Of a DNA stretch of 48,964 nucleotides, positions 8,532-15,558 are shown one piece after another. Numbering within the stretch: position 1 is the stretch's first letter; every line of letters starts with the position of its first letter. This stretch comes from Candidatus Sumerlaeota bacterium (GTDB lineage Bacteria > Sumerlaeota > Sumerlaeia > JAFGJS01): positions 1-48,964 of the forward strand of contig JAFGJS010000072.1 in the NCBI GenBank assembly GCA_016928995.1, in the 5' to 3' direction. The position numbers were made by a program, and so were the translations under genes. The notes beneath the pieces are model-generated. The model ran no database searches, had not been told where the DNA came from, and was given only the letters and a program-made list of their open reading frames with translations.

Positions 8532-8634
8532 ATTCTCGCACAGAGACACGGAGTGCACGGAGATTTCAATGATTGTATTCAAAGCAGATACGGAATCAGT
8601 TCTCTGCGCCATTGCGTCTCTGCGTTGAATTTTT
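8532..8634. repeat. Diverged CAGAGGCGCGGAG-family inverted repeat
   Basis: The left arm (about 8532-8562, GCACAGAGACACGGAG followed by TGCACGGAGA) is imperfectly complementary to the right arm (about 8600-8634, reading TCTCTGCGCC then GCGTCTCTGCGT). The arms resemble the perfect hairpin at 41720-41777, so this looks like an older copy of the same family. It lies in the 249-bp gap between the surface-protein gene and the sigma factor. Confidence 0.6.
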
Positions 8635-8715
8635 CAGGTTCCCTTAATTTTTTTCAACCTTTTCGGCGAAGATGGCGTCTAACCGCTGTTGATCCCTTTT
8701 ATGGACGCATGACTC

Positions 8716-9312
8716 ATGGATCCTTCGCTTTCCGATGCAATGTTGCTGCGTATGTATCTCCGCGGGGAACGGTCGGCGTTCGACGCGCTCTATCGGCGGC
8801 ATTGCGCCATGACGCACGCGACGGCCTACCGGTTGACGCAGCAATGGGACGACGCGGAGGAGGTGTTGCAGGAAGTGTTCCTCAAACTGGCGCGCAACGC
8901 CCGGGAGCTTCGCGAGCCGCAATACCTGAGGACGTGGCTGTATCGCACGACGATCAACGCGGCATACGACGCGCTGCGTCAGCGCCAGAAGCAGCGCGGC
9001 CGCACGATCAGCGAGCAGGAATGGCGCAAGGTGGTTTCGATGGAGAGCATGCGCCGCGAAACAGAGCGCCGGGAGGCGCGGGATCATGACCGGCTGCTTG
9101 CGCAGGTAGAGGCGCTGATCCCCCGTTTGCCGGAGCGTCAGGGCGCGGCGGTGGTGCTGCGGGTTTTTCAAGGATTGAGTTTCAACGAGATCGCGCAGGT
9201 GATGCAGATCTCGGAAGGCACGGCCAAGAGCCATTATTCGCTGGCTGTAAGCAAATTAAAGCAGTGGTGCGAGAAAGAGGTCAGGGATCAGAGGTCAGAG
9301 GCTAGTCGATAG
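8716..9312 (+). CDS. ECF-type RNA polymerase sigma factor
   Basis: This 198-residue protein directs RNA polymerase to a specific promoter set. Region 2 is seen at about residues 20-90 (WDDAEEVLQEVFLKLARN, then LRTWLYRTTIN). Region 4 lies at about 135-185 (LPERQGAAVVLR, then GLSFNEIAQVMQISEGTAKSH, the helix-turn-helix). The length fits the ECF group, which lacks region 3. The last dozen codons (after SKLKQWCEKE) read through a GGTCAGA-type repeat, so the tail is probably repeat-derived. It is followed by a single-pass membrane protein that could be its anti-sigma partner, then by pseudopilus genes in the same direction. This suggests, but does not prove, that it controls that cluster. Confidence 0.92.
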   Translation: MDPSLSDAMLLRMYLRGERSAFDALYRRHCAMTHATAYRLTQQWDDAEEVLQEVFLKLARNARELREPQYLRTWLYRTTINAAYDALRQRQKQRGRTISEQEWRKVVSMESMRRETERREARDHDRLLAQVEALIPRLPERQGAAVVLRVFQGLSFNEIAQVMQISEGTAKSHYSLAVSKLKQWCEKEVRDQRSEASR

Positions 9313-9386
9313 ATCGGGAAGAGGGAGTGTTGTTTTGGCAGGAAAACTCGGACTTGTCGGACCAGTCAGACCAGTCAGACAAGCCG
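9277..9386. repeat. Short tandem repeats: GGTCAGA track and 9-bp GAC-N-GTC units
   Basis: Two low-complexity stretches lie side by side. At 9277-9304 GAGGTCA-type units (GAGGTCAGGGATCAGAGGTCAGAGG) form the end of the sigma-factor gene. At 9351-9386 there are four 9-bp units (GACTTGTCG, GACCAGTCA, GACCAGTCA, GACAAGCCG). Related 9-bp units recur at 12286-12348. The stretch is in front of the preferred start (9441) of the next gene. Confidence 0.75.
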
Positions 9387-9440
9387 GTTGAGTCGAATGG
9401 AGCGGAGCTGTCTGCTTGGACGGATCATTGGAAAAAAAGC

Positions 9441-10061
9441 ATGAAACGAACCGCCTTACATCATGATGATTGGATCGTCTTGCTGTCGGAAGACGCGCGG
9501 GATGAGACGCAGCGCGCCCGGCTGCTGGAGCGATTGGAAGACGGCCCGGCGCGGGAGCGGTACGAGTTCCACCTGCGGCTGCTCGACGCGGCGCGCGAGG
9601 CGCCGATGCCGGCTTCGTCGCAGGTGTATTACGACGGCGTGCTGGAAACGATTCACCGGCGCATGCCGCAGTCGCCGGCCCCGGCGCGCCGCAGACCGGT
9701 CTGGCGCATATCCCGCCAGGCCGGCGCTTCTTTGTTTATCTACGCCCTCATGCTTTTTGGCGTCGGCTTCAGTCTGCTGGCCGGCGGAGGCCTGATTGAT
9801 GAAAACGCAAATTCAGCAAGAATGAACAGCAGCAGAACGATGCTGGCGCAGGCGCCGGTGCGCACAACGCCGAACGCCAATCCTCCGCGAGCGGTGTATG
9901 TCAAAGGTCTGGGACCGGTGGCGGGAGGGCAGGCGCTGCGCGCAATGAACGACAGTGAACTGGCCCAGCTGGGCATCGCGCGGGAATACAACAACGGAGA
10001 GGCCCAATACGTTTTGTGCGGCCTTGCCCCGGAAAAATGTCAGCGAGGAATCTCATTATGA
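9441..10061 (+). CDS. Single-pass membrane protein, possible anti-sigma factor
   Basis: The family of this 206-residue protein is not recognised. Residues 1-90 look cytoplasmic: an acidic, helical N-terminus (WIVLLSEDARDE, then RARLLERLEDGPARERYEFHLRLL). One membrane helix lies at about 95-117, and about 90 residues follow outside, containing YVKGLGPVAGGQALRAMND and two cysteines near the end. Size, topology and its place right after an ECF sigma gene suggest an anti-sigma role, but no anti-sigma signature was identified. An in-frame GTG at 9327 would add 38 residues encoded partly by a 9-bp tandem repeat; the ATG at 9441 is preferred for that reason, though its ribosome site is weak. The stop overlaps the GspG start by 4 bp (ATGA), so it could instead be a pseudopilus assembly component. 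Confidence 0.6.
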   Translation: MKRTALHHDDWIVLLSEDARDETQRARLLERLEDGPARERYEFHLRLLDAAREAPMPASSQVYYDGVLETIHRRMPQSPAPARRRPVWRISRQAGASLFIYALMLFGVGFSLLAGGGLIDENANSARMNSSRTMLAQAPVRTTPNANPPRAVYVKGLGPVAGGQALRAMNDSELAQLGIAREYNNGEAQYVLCGLAPEKCQRGISL

Positions 10062-10615
10062 AGCGAAACGCCTTCACCTTTGTGGAGCTCACCGTGGTGA
10101 TGACGATCATCGCGATTCTGGCGGCGATCGCCATACCGAATTTTTTGGAATTTCAAACTCGGGCGCGCGTCTCGCGAACCAGGGCCGATCAGGCGGCGCT
10201 GCATGCGGCGTTGCAGGCGTACCGGCTGGATCAACGTGCATATCCGCCGAACCGGCAGGCTGGCGTGGCCGATCAATTTGCGCTGACCGCGCTGACCACG
10301 CCGATGTCTTATATCTCGCGCTTGCCGATCGATGAGTTTTCGCACCGGCCGACGGATCCCTTTTTTTACTACAACGGCCTGCAGGTCAATCCGGAAACCG
10401 GCGTGCATATTCAAAATCCCGACGCCCTGATGAACGGCTTCACCAGCGCGCTGGTCTGGTCGGTCGGACCGGACCATAATCAAGACGAAGCCGGGCTTTC
10501 GCCGGACATGCAGCCGGATATCCAGATTGATGAAAATGGCGAGGTCAGGATCCTGCTTTACGATCCGACCAACGGCACGACATCGAACGGCGACATCTTA
10601 CTGCTCGTGGATTAA
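10058..10615 (+). CDS. gspG: GspG-type major pseudopilin
   Basis: This 185-residue prepilin forms the pseudopilus or pilus fibre. The leader is MKRNA, cut before FTFVELTVVM, with the conserved Glu at position +5 of the mature protein. The hydrophobic helix continues through IIAILAAIAIPNFLEFQTRARVS. The C-terminal globular part has the typical DPF-YY-NG segment and a DP-NGT-SNGDI end (the GspG-like C-terminal pattern in this kind of bacterium). The start at 10058 was chosen because it has a GCGAGGAA ribosome site, lies 14 codons inside a longer open frame, and overlaps the previous stop (ATGA). It is the first pilin-like gene of the cluster and is separated from the next gene by repeat element copy 2. 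Confidence 0.9.
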   Translation: MKRNAFTFVELTVVMTIIAILAAIAIPNFLEFQTRARVSRTRADQAALHAALQAYRLDQRAYPPNRQAGVADQFALTALTTPMSYISRLPIDEFSHRPTDPFFYYNGLQVNPETGVHIQNPDALMNGFTSALVWSVGPDHNQDEAGLSPDMQPDIQIDENGEVRILLYDPTNGTTSNGDILLLVD

Positions 10616-10618
10616 AAA

Positions 10619-10750
10619 AGCGGATGTAAAAAACGTGGCACGGGCGTCTCGCCCGTGATTGCCGGAAGGAGAAAACCTTGGATTTTCCAGTGCTGCGCAT
10701 GGGCAAGATGCCCATGCCACAAACCAAGGTATCCTTTTTGCACACGTTCC
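10619..10750. repeat. Dispersed nested-hairpin element, copy 2
   Basis: This is the second copy of the element at 2319-2447. The same two palindromes are kept (CACGGGCG/CGCCCGTG at 10639-10657; CATGGGCA/TGCCCATG at 10698-10716), as are the GTGGCA/TGCCAC pairing and the A-rich/T-rich ends (GGATGTAAAAAACG left, CCTTTTTGCACACG right). The middle 35-40 bp differ between copies. It sits inside the pseudopilus gene cluster, just before the ribosome site (AAGGAA) of the next gene. Confidence 0.85.
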
Positions 10751-10763
10751 AAGGAATGAAACG

Positions 10764-11174
10764 ATGAGAGCGCTCACGATCCGACGATTGCCCAGTCATT
10801 TTGAAATCCGCCGCTGGCGTGCGCTGCTGATGATGCTGGCGCTGCACGGCGGTTTGATGTCATTCTATTTCATTTTGTTGACGCCGTTTGTTTTTGCATT
10901 TGATGAAATGTTCTCTAGTCTTGGCGCGGAATTGCCATCGCTGACGCAGCAAATCATGTACAGTTATCACATGCCCCTGCCATACAAAGTGCTGGCTGTT
11001 GTCAGCGTGACCTGCATCGACGCTCTAATTTTTATCATCCTGCGATATAATAAATTCCTGACGGCTTGCTGGTCGGTGGGATTCACGATGTGCATCGTAT
11101 TGATGATCGCCTTGATCCCGTTGTCGCTGTTTTTACCGTTGTTTTGTTTACCGTCATTAATACCTTCATCATAA
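10764..11174 (+). CDS. GspF membrane-skeleton protein (mini-GspF)
   Basis: This 136-residue, three-helix membrane protein (helices about 20-44, 74-93 and 106-128) matches only the membrane parts of GspF. The periplasmic loop FDEMFSSLGAELPSLTQQ (46-63) parallels FDDIFSGLGAQLPYMTEL in the GspF encoded next. The C-terminus FLPLFCLPSLIPSS parallels YLPLFTLPGLIPSS there. Both cytoplasmic helical domains of GspF (normally over 100 residues each) are absent. The ATG at 10764 has an AAGGAA site; the open frame extends upstream only through repeat element copy 2. It lies 13 bp before full-length gspF. It may be a regulatory or partner subunit of the assembly platform, or a decayed duplicate. The resemblance is seen directly; function is inference. 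Confidence 0.75.
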   Translation: MRALTIRRLPSHFEIRRWRALLMMLALHGGLMSFYFILLTPFVFAFDEMFSSLGAELPSLTQQIMYSYHMPLPYKVLAVVSVTCIDALIFIILRYNKFLTACWSVGFTMCIVLMIALIPLSLFLPLFCLPSLIPSS

Positions 11175-11187
11175 GGGAGCAAAACTC

Positions 11188-12252
11188 ATGATAGGCTTAT
11201 TCAACAGCGTTCCGCGCAGAATCGAAGACATCGCACTGCTGACGCGGCACATCTCGGGCGCGATGAAGGCGCGCGCGCCGATGCATGAAATCCTGCGGTC
11301 TTACGTGGCAGATTGCGAGCCGGGCAAGATGACGCGCGTGGTGAACGAGATGGCGGGCGACGTGGAGGCCGGAACATCCCTGGCCGACGCGCTGGACAAG
11401 CACATTCTCACCTTCCCCGCATCGTTCCGCCGCCTGGTGCGCGTGGGCGAGCAGAGCCGCACGCTCGAAGGCACGCTGGAGCAACTCGCCGTCAGCCTGG
11501 AGGAAGGATTGAAGAGCTACGAGTTCTTCCGCCGCGTGGCGATCTACCCGTTGTTCGTCACGATCCTGATCTGGCTCGATGTGATGTTCATCCTGATCTA
11601 CATCCTGCCGAAGTTTGACGATATTTTTTCCGGGCTGGGCGCCCAATTGCCTTACATGACTGAGCTCTGGCTGGGACTGAACCACAGCAACGTCGTGCCG
11701 ATCATTTTCACGCTGCTGATGCTGATCCCTATCGCCATGCTCACCGGCACGGCGCTGGGGCTGCGTTTCCGGCTGACCGGATCGGGGCGCTTCATGCTGC
11801 AACTGCCGTTCGCCGGCGTGGTGTTGCGCCGGATGGAAACGGCGCGCTTCACCAAAAACCTGGCGCTGCTGTTGGATGTGAACCTGCCACTGTCCGAAGC
11901 GCTGGGTCTGCTGGTCGATTCCACGGACAATGCATACGTGCAGTCCGCGATCCGCGATTTACAGCGGCGCTACGAAAGCGGCGAAAAGCTGGGCGGTTTG
12001 ATCGCCGGGCAGCCGCTCTTTCCGGCCGGCATGGCGGTGATCATCGCCTCGGCCGAGGATCGCGGCGGACTGGCGCAGGCGCTGCACGGCTTGTCAAAGT
12101 TCTACCAGGAACGCACGGCGCACGGTCTGGCCGTGATTCGCGAGATCTTCGAGCCAGTGCTGCTGGTGTTGGTCGGGCTGATGATCGCCATGCTGCTGCT
12201 GGCGATGTATTTACCGCTATTCACGCTGCCGGGTTTGATTCCGAGTTCGTGA
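11188..12252 (+). CDS. gspF: GspF/PilC-type inner-membrane platform protein
   Basis: This 354-residue polytopic protein is the assembly platform of type II secretion/type IV pilus machines; it couples the GspE ATPase to pilin addition. It has the classic layout: an N-terminal cytoplasmic helical domain (about 1-110, with AGDVEAGTSLADAL and FPASFRRLVRVGEQS), a membrane helix (about 118-140), the family loop PKFDDIFSGLGAQLP (141-155), a second helix (about 165-190), a second cytoplasmic domain (about 205-315, RMETARFTKNLALLLDVNLPL), and a final helix ending LPLFTLPGLIPSS. The length is slightly below the usual 400, mainly at the N-terminus. The ribosome site AGGGAG is well spaced. The 134-bp gap to gspE holds a 9-bp tandem repeat. 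Confidence 0.93.
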   Translation: MIGLFNSVPRRIEDIALLTRHISGAMKARAPMHEILRSYVADCEPGKMTRVVNEMAGDVEAGTSLADALDKHILTFPASFRRLVRVGEQSRTLEGTLEQLAVSLEEGLKSYEFFRRVAIYPLFVTILIWLDVMFILIYILPKFDDIFSGLGAQLPYMTELWLGLNHSNVVPIIFTLLMLIPIAMLTGTALGLRFRLTGSGRFMLQLPFAGVVLRRMETARFTKNLALLLDVNLPLSEALGLLVDSTDNAYVQSAIRDLQRRYESGEKLGGLIAGQPLFPAGMAVIIASAEDRGGLAQALHGLSKFYQERTAHGLAVIREIFEPVLLVLVGLMIAMLLLAMYLPLFTLPGLIPSS

Positions 12253-12285
12253 TGGGGAGCGTTGTGGCGCTGGTCGACGGTTTTC

Positions 12286-12348
12286 GGACAAGTCCGGCTC
12301 GTCGGACACGTCGGACTGGTCAGACAAGTCTGACTCGTCTGACCGGTG
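12286..12348. repeat. Seven 9-bp NGACNNGTC tandem units
   Basis: The units are GGACAAGTC, CGGCTCGTC, GGACACGTC, GGACTGGTC, AGACAAGTC, TGACTCGTC and TGACCGGTG. Most contain the self-complementary core GAC-NN-GTC, so several alternative hairpins are possible. The array sits between gspF and gspE, upstream of the ribosome site for 12387, and is related to the units at 9351-9386. An adjacent purine-rich GAGGACGAGAACGAGAAAGGA run ends in that ribosome site. Confidence 0.8.
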
Positions 12349-12386
12349 AAATGAATTACGAGGACGAGAACGAGAAAGGACCCGAC

Positions 12387-13619
12387 ATGACCATGCAAAT
12401 TCTGCATCCCCCGGAATCGTTGGATCACGCCCCGGTATGGTTGGGCGAGATGATCGAATGGGCGCACGCGCTGGGCGCCACGGACGTGCATCTCTTTCCC
12501 TCGACCGACGGCGGACGCCTCTGGGTGCGCTTGAACGGCGACCTGCAGGAGATCTGCTCGTATTCCGTCGATCTGCACACGCGCATGGTCTCGCGGCTCA
12601 AGGTGCTGGGGCGCTGCACCGATTACACCGGCGCGCCGATCCAGGAAGGCCGCTTCGGCCTGAACGGCGTGAGCCGCGGCGGCGAGGCGCGCCTCTCCAT
12701 CATCCCCACGCTGCAAGGCGAAAAGGCGGTGATCCGGCTGCTGGCCGGAGAAAACCGGAAACTGGAGCTCGACCAGCTCGGCTTCGGCGAGGAGCTGCGC
12801 AGCGCATTGCGCTCGGCGATGGACCTGCCGCAGGGTTTGCTGCTGGCCGTAGCGCCCAGCGGCTGCGGCAAGAGCACCGCGCTATATGCGCTGCTGGCGG
12901 ATTTGCACGCGCGGCAATCGCGGCCGGTGTCAATCGTCACGCTGGAGGATCCGGTGGAGCAGAGCCTGCCCTTCGCGGCGCAGGTGAACATCGAAGCGGA
13001 ACGCGGCCTGACCTTCGGCGCCGGATTGCGCGCGATCCTGCGGCAGGATCCGGAAGTGATCCTGATCGGCGAAATTCGCGACGCCGAAACGTCGCGCGCG
13101 GCGCTGGAGGCAGCCCTCACCGGACATCGCATTCTGTCCAGCATGCACACCTTGAACGCCGCCGAGGCGCTGGCGCGGCTGATGCAGATGGGATCGCCGC
13201 CGTACATCATCGCCTCGGCGCTGGCTGGAATTTTGAACGTGAGGCTGCTGCGGCTGTGCTGCGAGCACTGCAAAACGGCGCGCACGCCGGAACCGCTCGA
13301 AGCAGAACGCATGCGCCGCATGCTGGGACAGACGCCGGAAAAAATCGCCGCGACCAAGGGCTGCGAGCGCTGTCTGGACTCCGGCGTGGGCGGACGCACG
13401 GGCGTGGGCGAATGGCTGACGCCGACGGCCGCCATGCCGCAGGCGCTGGGCGAGGGACGCCCCACGCCAGAGATTCAAAAAACGCTGCGCATCGTAGCCT
13501 CAGCACAGCAGGAAATCATGCGCCTGCTTACAGACCTTCAAATCGCGCCGATGGAACTGGCGCAACTGACTGGCATGAGTTCGCTGGAAACGCCGCCATC
13601 CGGAGAGTGCGAATCATGA
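12387..13619 (+). CDS. gspE: GspE/PilB-type secretion ATPase, short form
   Basis: This 410-residue cytoplasmic ATPase powers pseudopilus assembly. Seen in order: an N2-type domain (about 10-115, WLGEMIEWAHALGATDVHLF), a Walker A loop APSGCGKST (K162), an Asp box TLEDPVEQS, a Walker B ILIGEIRDAET, a His box SSMHTLNA, and a tetracysteine zinc domain (CCEHC, then CERC about 45 residues on) followed by GVGGRTGVGEW. The N1 domain of full GspE/PilB (about 500-570 residues) is missing, giving a PilT-like start on a GspE-like body. The ATG at 12387 follows a GAGAAAGGA site at good spacing; an upstream in-frame start at 12249 would translate the 9-bp repeat and is rejected. The stop overlaps the next start (ATGA). 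Confidence 0.9.
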   Translation: MTMQILHPPESLDHAPVWLGEMIEWAHALGATDVHLFPSTDGGRLWVRLNGDLQEICSYSVDLHTRMVSRLKVLGRCTDYTGAPIQEGRFGLNGVSRGGEARLSIIPTLQGEKAVIRLLAGENRKLELDQLGFGEELRSALRSAMDLPQGLLLAVAPSGCGKSTALYALLADLHARQSRPVSIVTLEDPVEQSLPFAAQVNIEAERGLTFGAGLRAILRQDPEVILIGEIRDAETSRAALEAALTGHRILSSMHTLNAAEALARLMQMGSPPYIIASALAGILNVRLLRLCCEHCKTARTPEPLEAERMRRMLGQTPEKIAATKGCERCLDSGVGGRTGVGEWLTPTAAMPQALGEGRPTPEIQKTLRIVASAQQEIMRLLTDLQIAPMELAQLTGMSSLETPPSGECES

Positions 13620-14170
13620 AAACGTCCAGCGTCATGACGCCGGTTTTGAAACTGCTTGCTCCGACAGCGGTAGCAGTCGCGCTGTTCTTCCTGCTTCTCT
13701 CCGGCTTTAATTATCCCGAGGATGCAATGCCCATCATCGCATTCGTGATTTTCGCTGTTTGGCTCGTGTTTGAGTTTTATTTTTTCCAGGAATTCATCGG
13801 GATGTGCCTTCGCCTGAATTTCTCCAGCCTGTCGCGAATGAGCGTACGGGCGAAAGAATATCCCATGGTTGCGAAAAACGATGGCGCGGGTTTTGTGCGC
13901 ATCTTTCCACTGACGCTGTTCATCTGGATCATCGCCGCCTTATTGGGATATCTGGGTCAAAGCTTCGGATTCGTCATCGGTTTTCTCATTTTGGTCGCGG
14001 TATCGATGGGATTTTCCATCATGGAAATGATTTTTCTGCCGTCCTGCTTTCGCCGCGGCCCGGAGCTGCTGCGCGAGTCGCGCTGGGTGGCGGCGCAGCA
14101 CGGCATGGCGCTATTCACCTTGCTGGGAAGCGCTGCTCTGGCGTTCACGTTTGTTTCATTGTTTTTTTGA
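13616..14170 (+). CDS. Five-helix membrane protein of the pseudopilus cluster
   Basis: The family of this 184-residue integral membrane protein is not recognised. About five hydrophobic helices are visible (about 12-29, 37-58, 92-112, 116-138, 163-183), with a short polar loop at 65-90 (NFSSLSRMSVRAKEYPMV) and a basic loop near 146-158 (CFRRGPELLRESRW). It is translationally coupled to gspE by a 4-bp overlap and is followed after 16 bp by another membrane protein fused to a prepilin. Its position suggests an extra inner-membrane component of the assembly, perhaps replacing GspL/GspM, which are missing here. That role is inference only. The same open frame extends far upstream antiparallel in sense to no known protein (it is the +1 shadow of gspE), so the start at 13616 is the meaningful one. 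Confidence 0.7.
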   Translation: MKTSSVMTPVLKLLAPTAVAVALFFLLLSGFNYPEDAMPIIAFVIFAVWLVFEFYFFQEFIGMCLRLNFSSLSRMSVRAKEYPMVAKNDGAGFVRIFPLTLFIWIIAALLGYLGQSFGFVIGFLILVAVSMGFSIMEMIFLPSCFRRGPELLRESRWVAAQHGMALFTLLGSAALAFTFVSLFF

Positions 14171-14186
14171 GAAAGGCGCATGAACC

Positions 14187-15026
14187 ATGGAAAGAACAGC
14201 GTTTTTGAACGGCCTGATGGGGATGAGCTTCGCGACGATGTTTTTCTTTATTCACTACATCTTATTGCAAATCCTGGGGCGCCGCAACACAGTCCGCTGT
14301 TTATGGATTGGCGTTGGCATGACTTTTCTGGTCAGCGCCGTTCTATCTTATTTAGCCGGAGGCATGGCGGTTATCCTATACGGAATCGGCGCCGCCGTGG
14401 TCATGCTGATCGTGTTTCCGGTCTGGGTCCGGCTCTCTTTGCCGGGAAATCTTGTCGCCTTGGTTCCGCTCTATCTTTCGTATCTCTTCTTATTCAATGC
14501 GCAGTATTTATTTTTCCTGGCGCCATTGATCGCAGCGATCTGTTGGATGATCCCGGCTCACCGGCGGCTGGCCGAGCTGGCCTCGCCGCGGCGCTTGCCG
14601 CGTCTGCGCCCGATGCGCCGCGTAAGATCATCGCCGCAGACCGGCATGACGTTGATCGAATTGCTGATCGTGGTGTTGATGATGGCCATCTTTGCCGCAG
14701 GCCTCAACTATGCCATCCAGGCGGCGTCGCGATCGCAGCGTTTCATCCAAAATCGCCTGACTGCGCTCGAACAGGCGGAAACGCAACTGGCGCGGCTCGC
14801 TGCGCGCGATACTTCGCCGCAACCGGGGACGTATCCGTTGGATGACGATCTACTCACGGATGACGTCGCCACGAGCGGGCAACTCATCATCGAAAATTTG
14901 GATAATCCGGCATTGCGGCTGGCGCGGGTGCGCGTGTCGATCACCGAAAAACCCGGCTACTATGTGACGCTGGAAAAAGTCCTCCCGGTTCACGGCAAGG
15001 AGCAAACACATGCGAGCATCCATTAA
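14187..15026 (+). CDS. Polytopic membrane domain fused to prepilin-like domain
   Basis: This 279-residue protein has two parts. Residues 1-122 are hydrophobic, with four or five helices (about 10-30, 38-57, 60-80, 88-120). Residues 123-150 form a basic linker (RRLPRLRPMRRVRSS). The second part starts with a complete prepilin signature: QTG followed by MTLIELLIVV (cleavage after G153, Glu at +5), an amphipathic helix and a small globular tail, resembling GspH/GspI-type minor pseudopilins. A normal prepilin leader is under 30 residues. An internal ATG at 14613 (residue 143) could start a free prepilin, but no ribosome site is visible before it. The gene overlaps the next prepilin gene by 17 bp. 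Either this is a genuine fusion or two products come from one frame. Confidence 0.75.
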   Translation: MERTAFLNGLMGMSFATMFFFIHYILLQILGRRNTVRCLWIGVGMTFLVSAVLSYLAGGMAVILYGIGAAVVMLIVFPVWVRLSLPGNLVALVPLYLSYLFLFNAQYLFFLAPLIAAICWMIPAHRRLAELASPRRLPRLRPMRRVRSSPQTGMTLIELLIVVLMMAIFAAGLNYAIQAASRSQRFIQNRLTALEQAETQLARLAARDTSPQPGTYPLDDDLLTDDVATSGQLIIENLDNPALRLARVRVSITEKPGYYVTLEKVLPVHGKEQTHASIH

Positions 15027-15558
15027 AGCCGCGCGAGCGCCGCAAAGGCGCCGGCGGGGATTCACGCTGATCGAACTGCTGATCGTCGTGCTGGTCATCA
15101 GCATCATCGGCGGATCGGCCTACCAGATGGCTTATAACATCGAGGAACTGGGCGACCGGATGCAAACGCGCATCGACGTGGCGCAGGCGCAGTCATGGGT
15201 ACGGCAAAACTGGCGCGCGGAAGTGGAACTGGCCAGCAGGATCGGACTGGCTGGCGACGCGGACGAGCTGCGCCTGACGCGGCGCGACGCGAACGGCCGC
15301 GAATTGCAGCGGCGTTATCGCCTGGATGATCAACAGCGGCTGATCTGCGAGACATGGCTGGACGGGCAGTTTCAACCGATGCGCACACGCATCATTGATT
15401 CGCGCGCGGAGAAGCTGGCGTTCTCGCAAGAAGGGCGTCTGGTGAAAATATCCTGGACCGCGCTGCGCTTCGACGGACGGCAAACCTGGCGCTGGCCTTC
15501 GCACTGCGAGGCGGCTGCGCTGTTTGCTGACGCAGCAGAAGGAGGGCGGAATCAATGA
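15010..15558 (+). CDS. GspH/GspJ-like minor prepilin
   Basis: This 182-residue prepilin has a long basic leader (residues 1-17, ending PQRRRRG), a cleavage point before FTLIELLIVVLVISIIGG, and Glu at mature +5. The globular part (about 50-170) is rich in Arg and has the strand pattern ELRLTRRDANGRELQRRYRLDD typical of GspH/GspJ-type pseudopilins. Its order before a GspK-like protein argues for GspJ. It overlaps the upstream fusion gene by 17 bp and the downstream gene by 4 bp (ATGA), so the set is tightly coupled. A terminal pseudopilin initiates or caps the fibre in the model T2SS; here that is an assignment by position. Confidence 0.8.
   Translation: MRASIKAARAPQRRRRGFTLIELLIVVLVISIIGGSAYQMAYNIEELGDRMQTRIDVAQAQSWVRQNWRAEVELASRIGLAGDADELRLTRRDANGRELQRRYRLDDQQRLICETWLDGQFQPMRTRIIDSRAEKLAFSQEGRLVKISWTALRFDGRQTWRWPSHCEAAALFADAAEGGRNQ

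Noticed and set aside
12286-12348. CRISPR-like array
   Set aside because: The units are 9 bp with no spacers, and no cas genes are seen; they are simple tandem repeats.
12437-13615. Upstream extension of the five-helix membrane protein through the gspE region
   Set aside because: It is the shifted frame of gspE, rich in Arg/Ala/Gly. Only the part from 13616 has membrane helices and sensible codon context.
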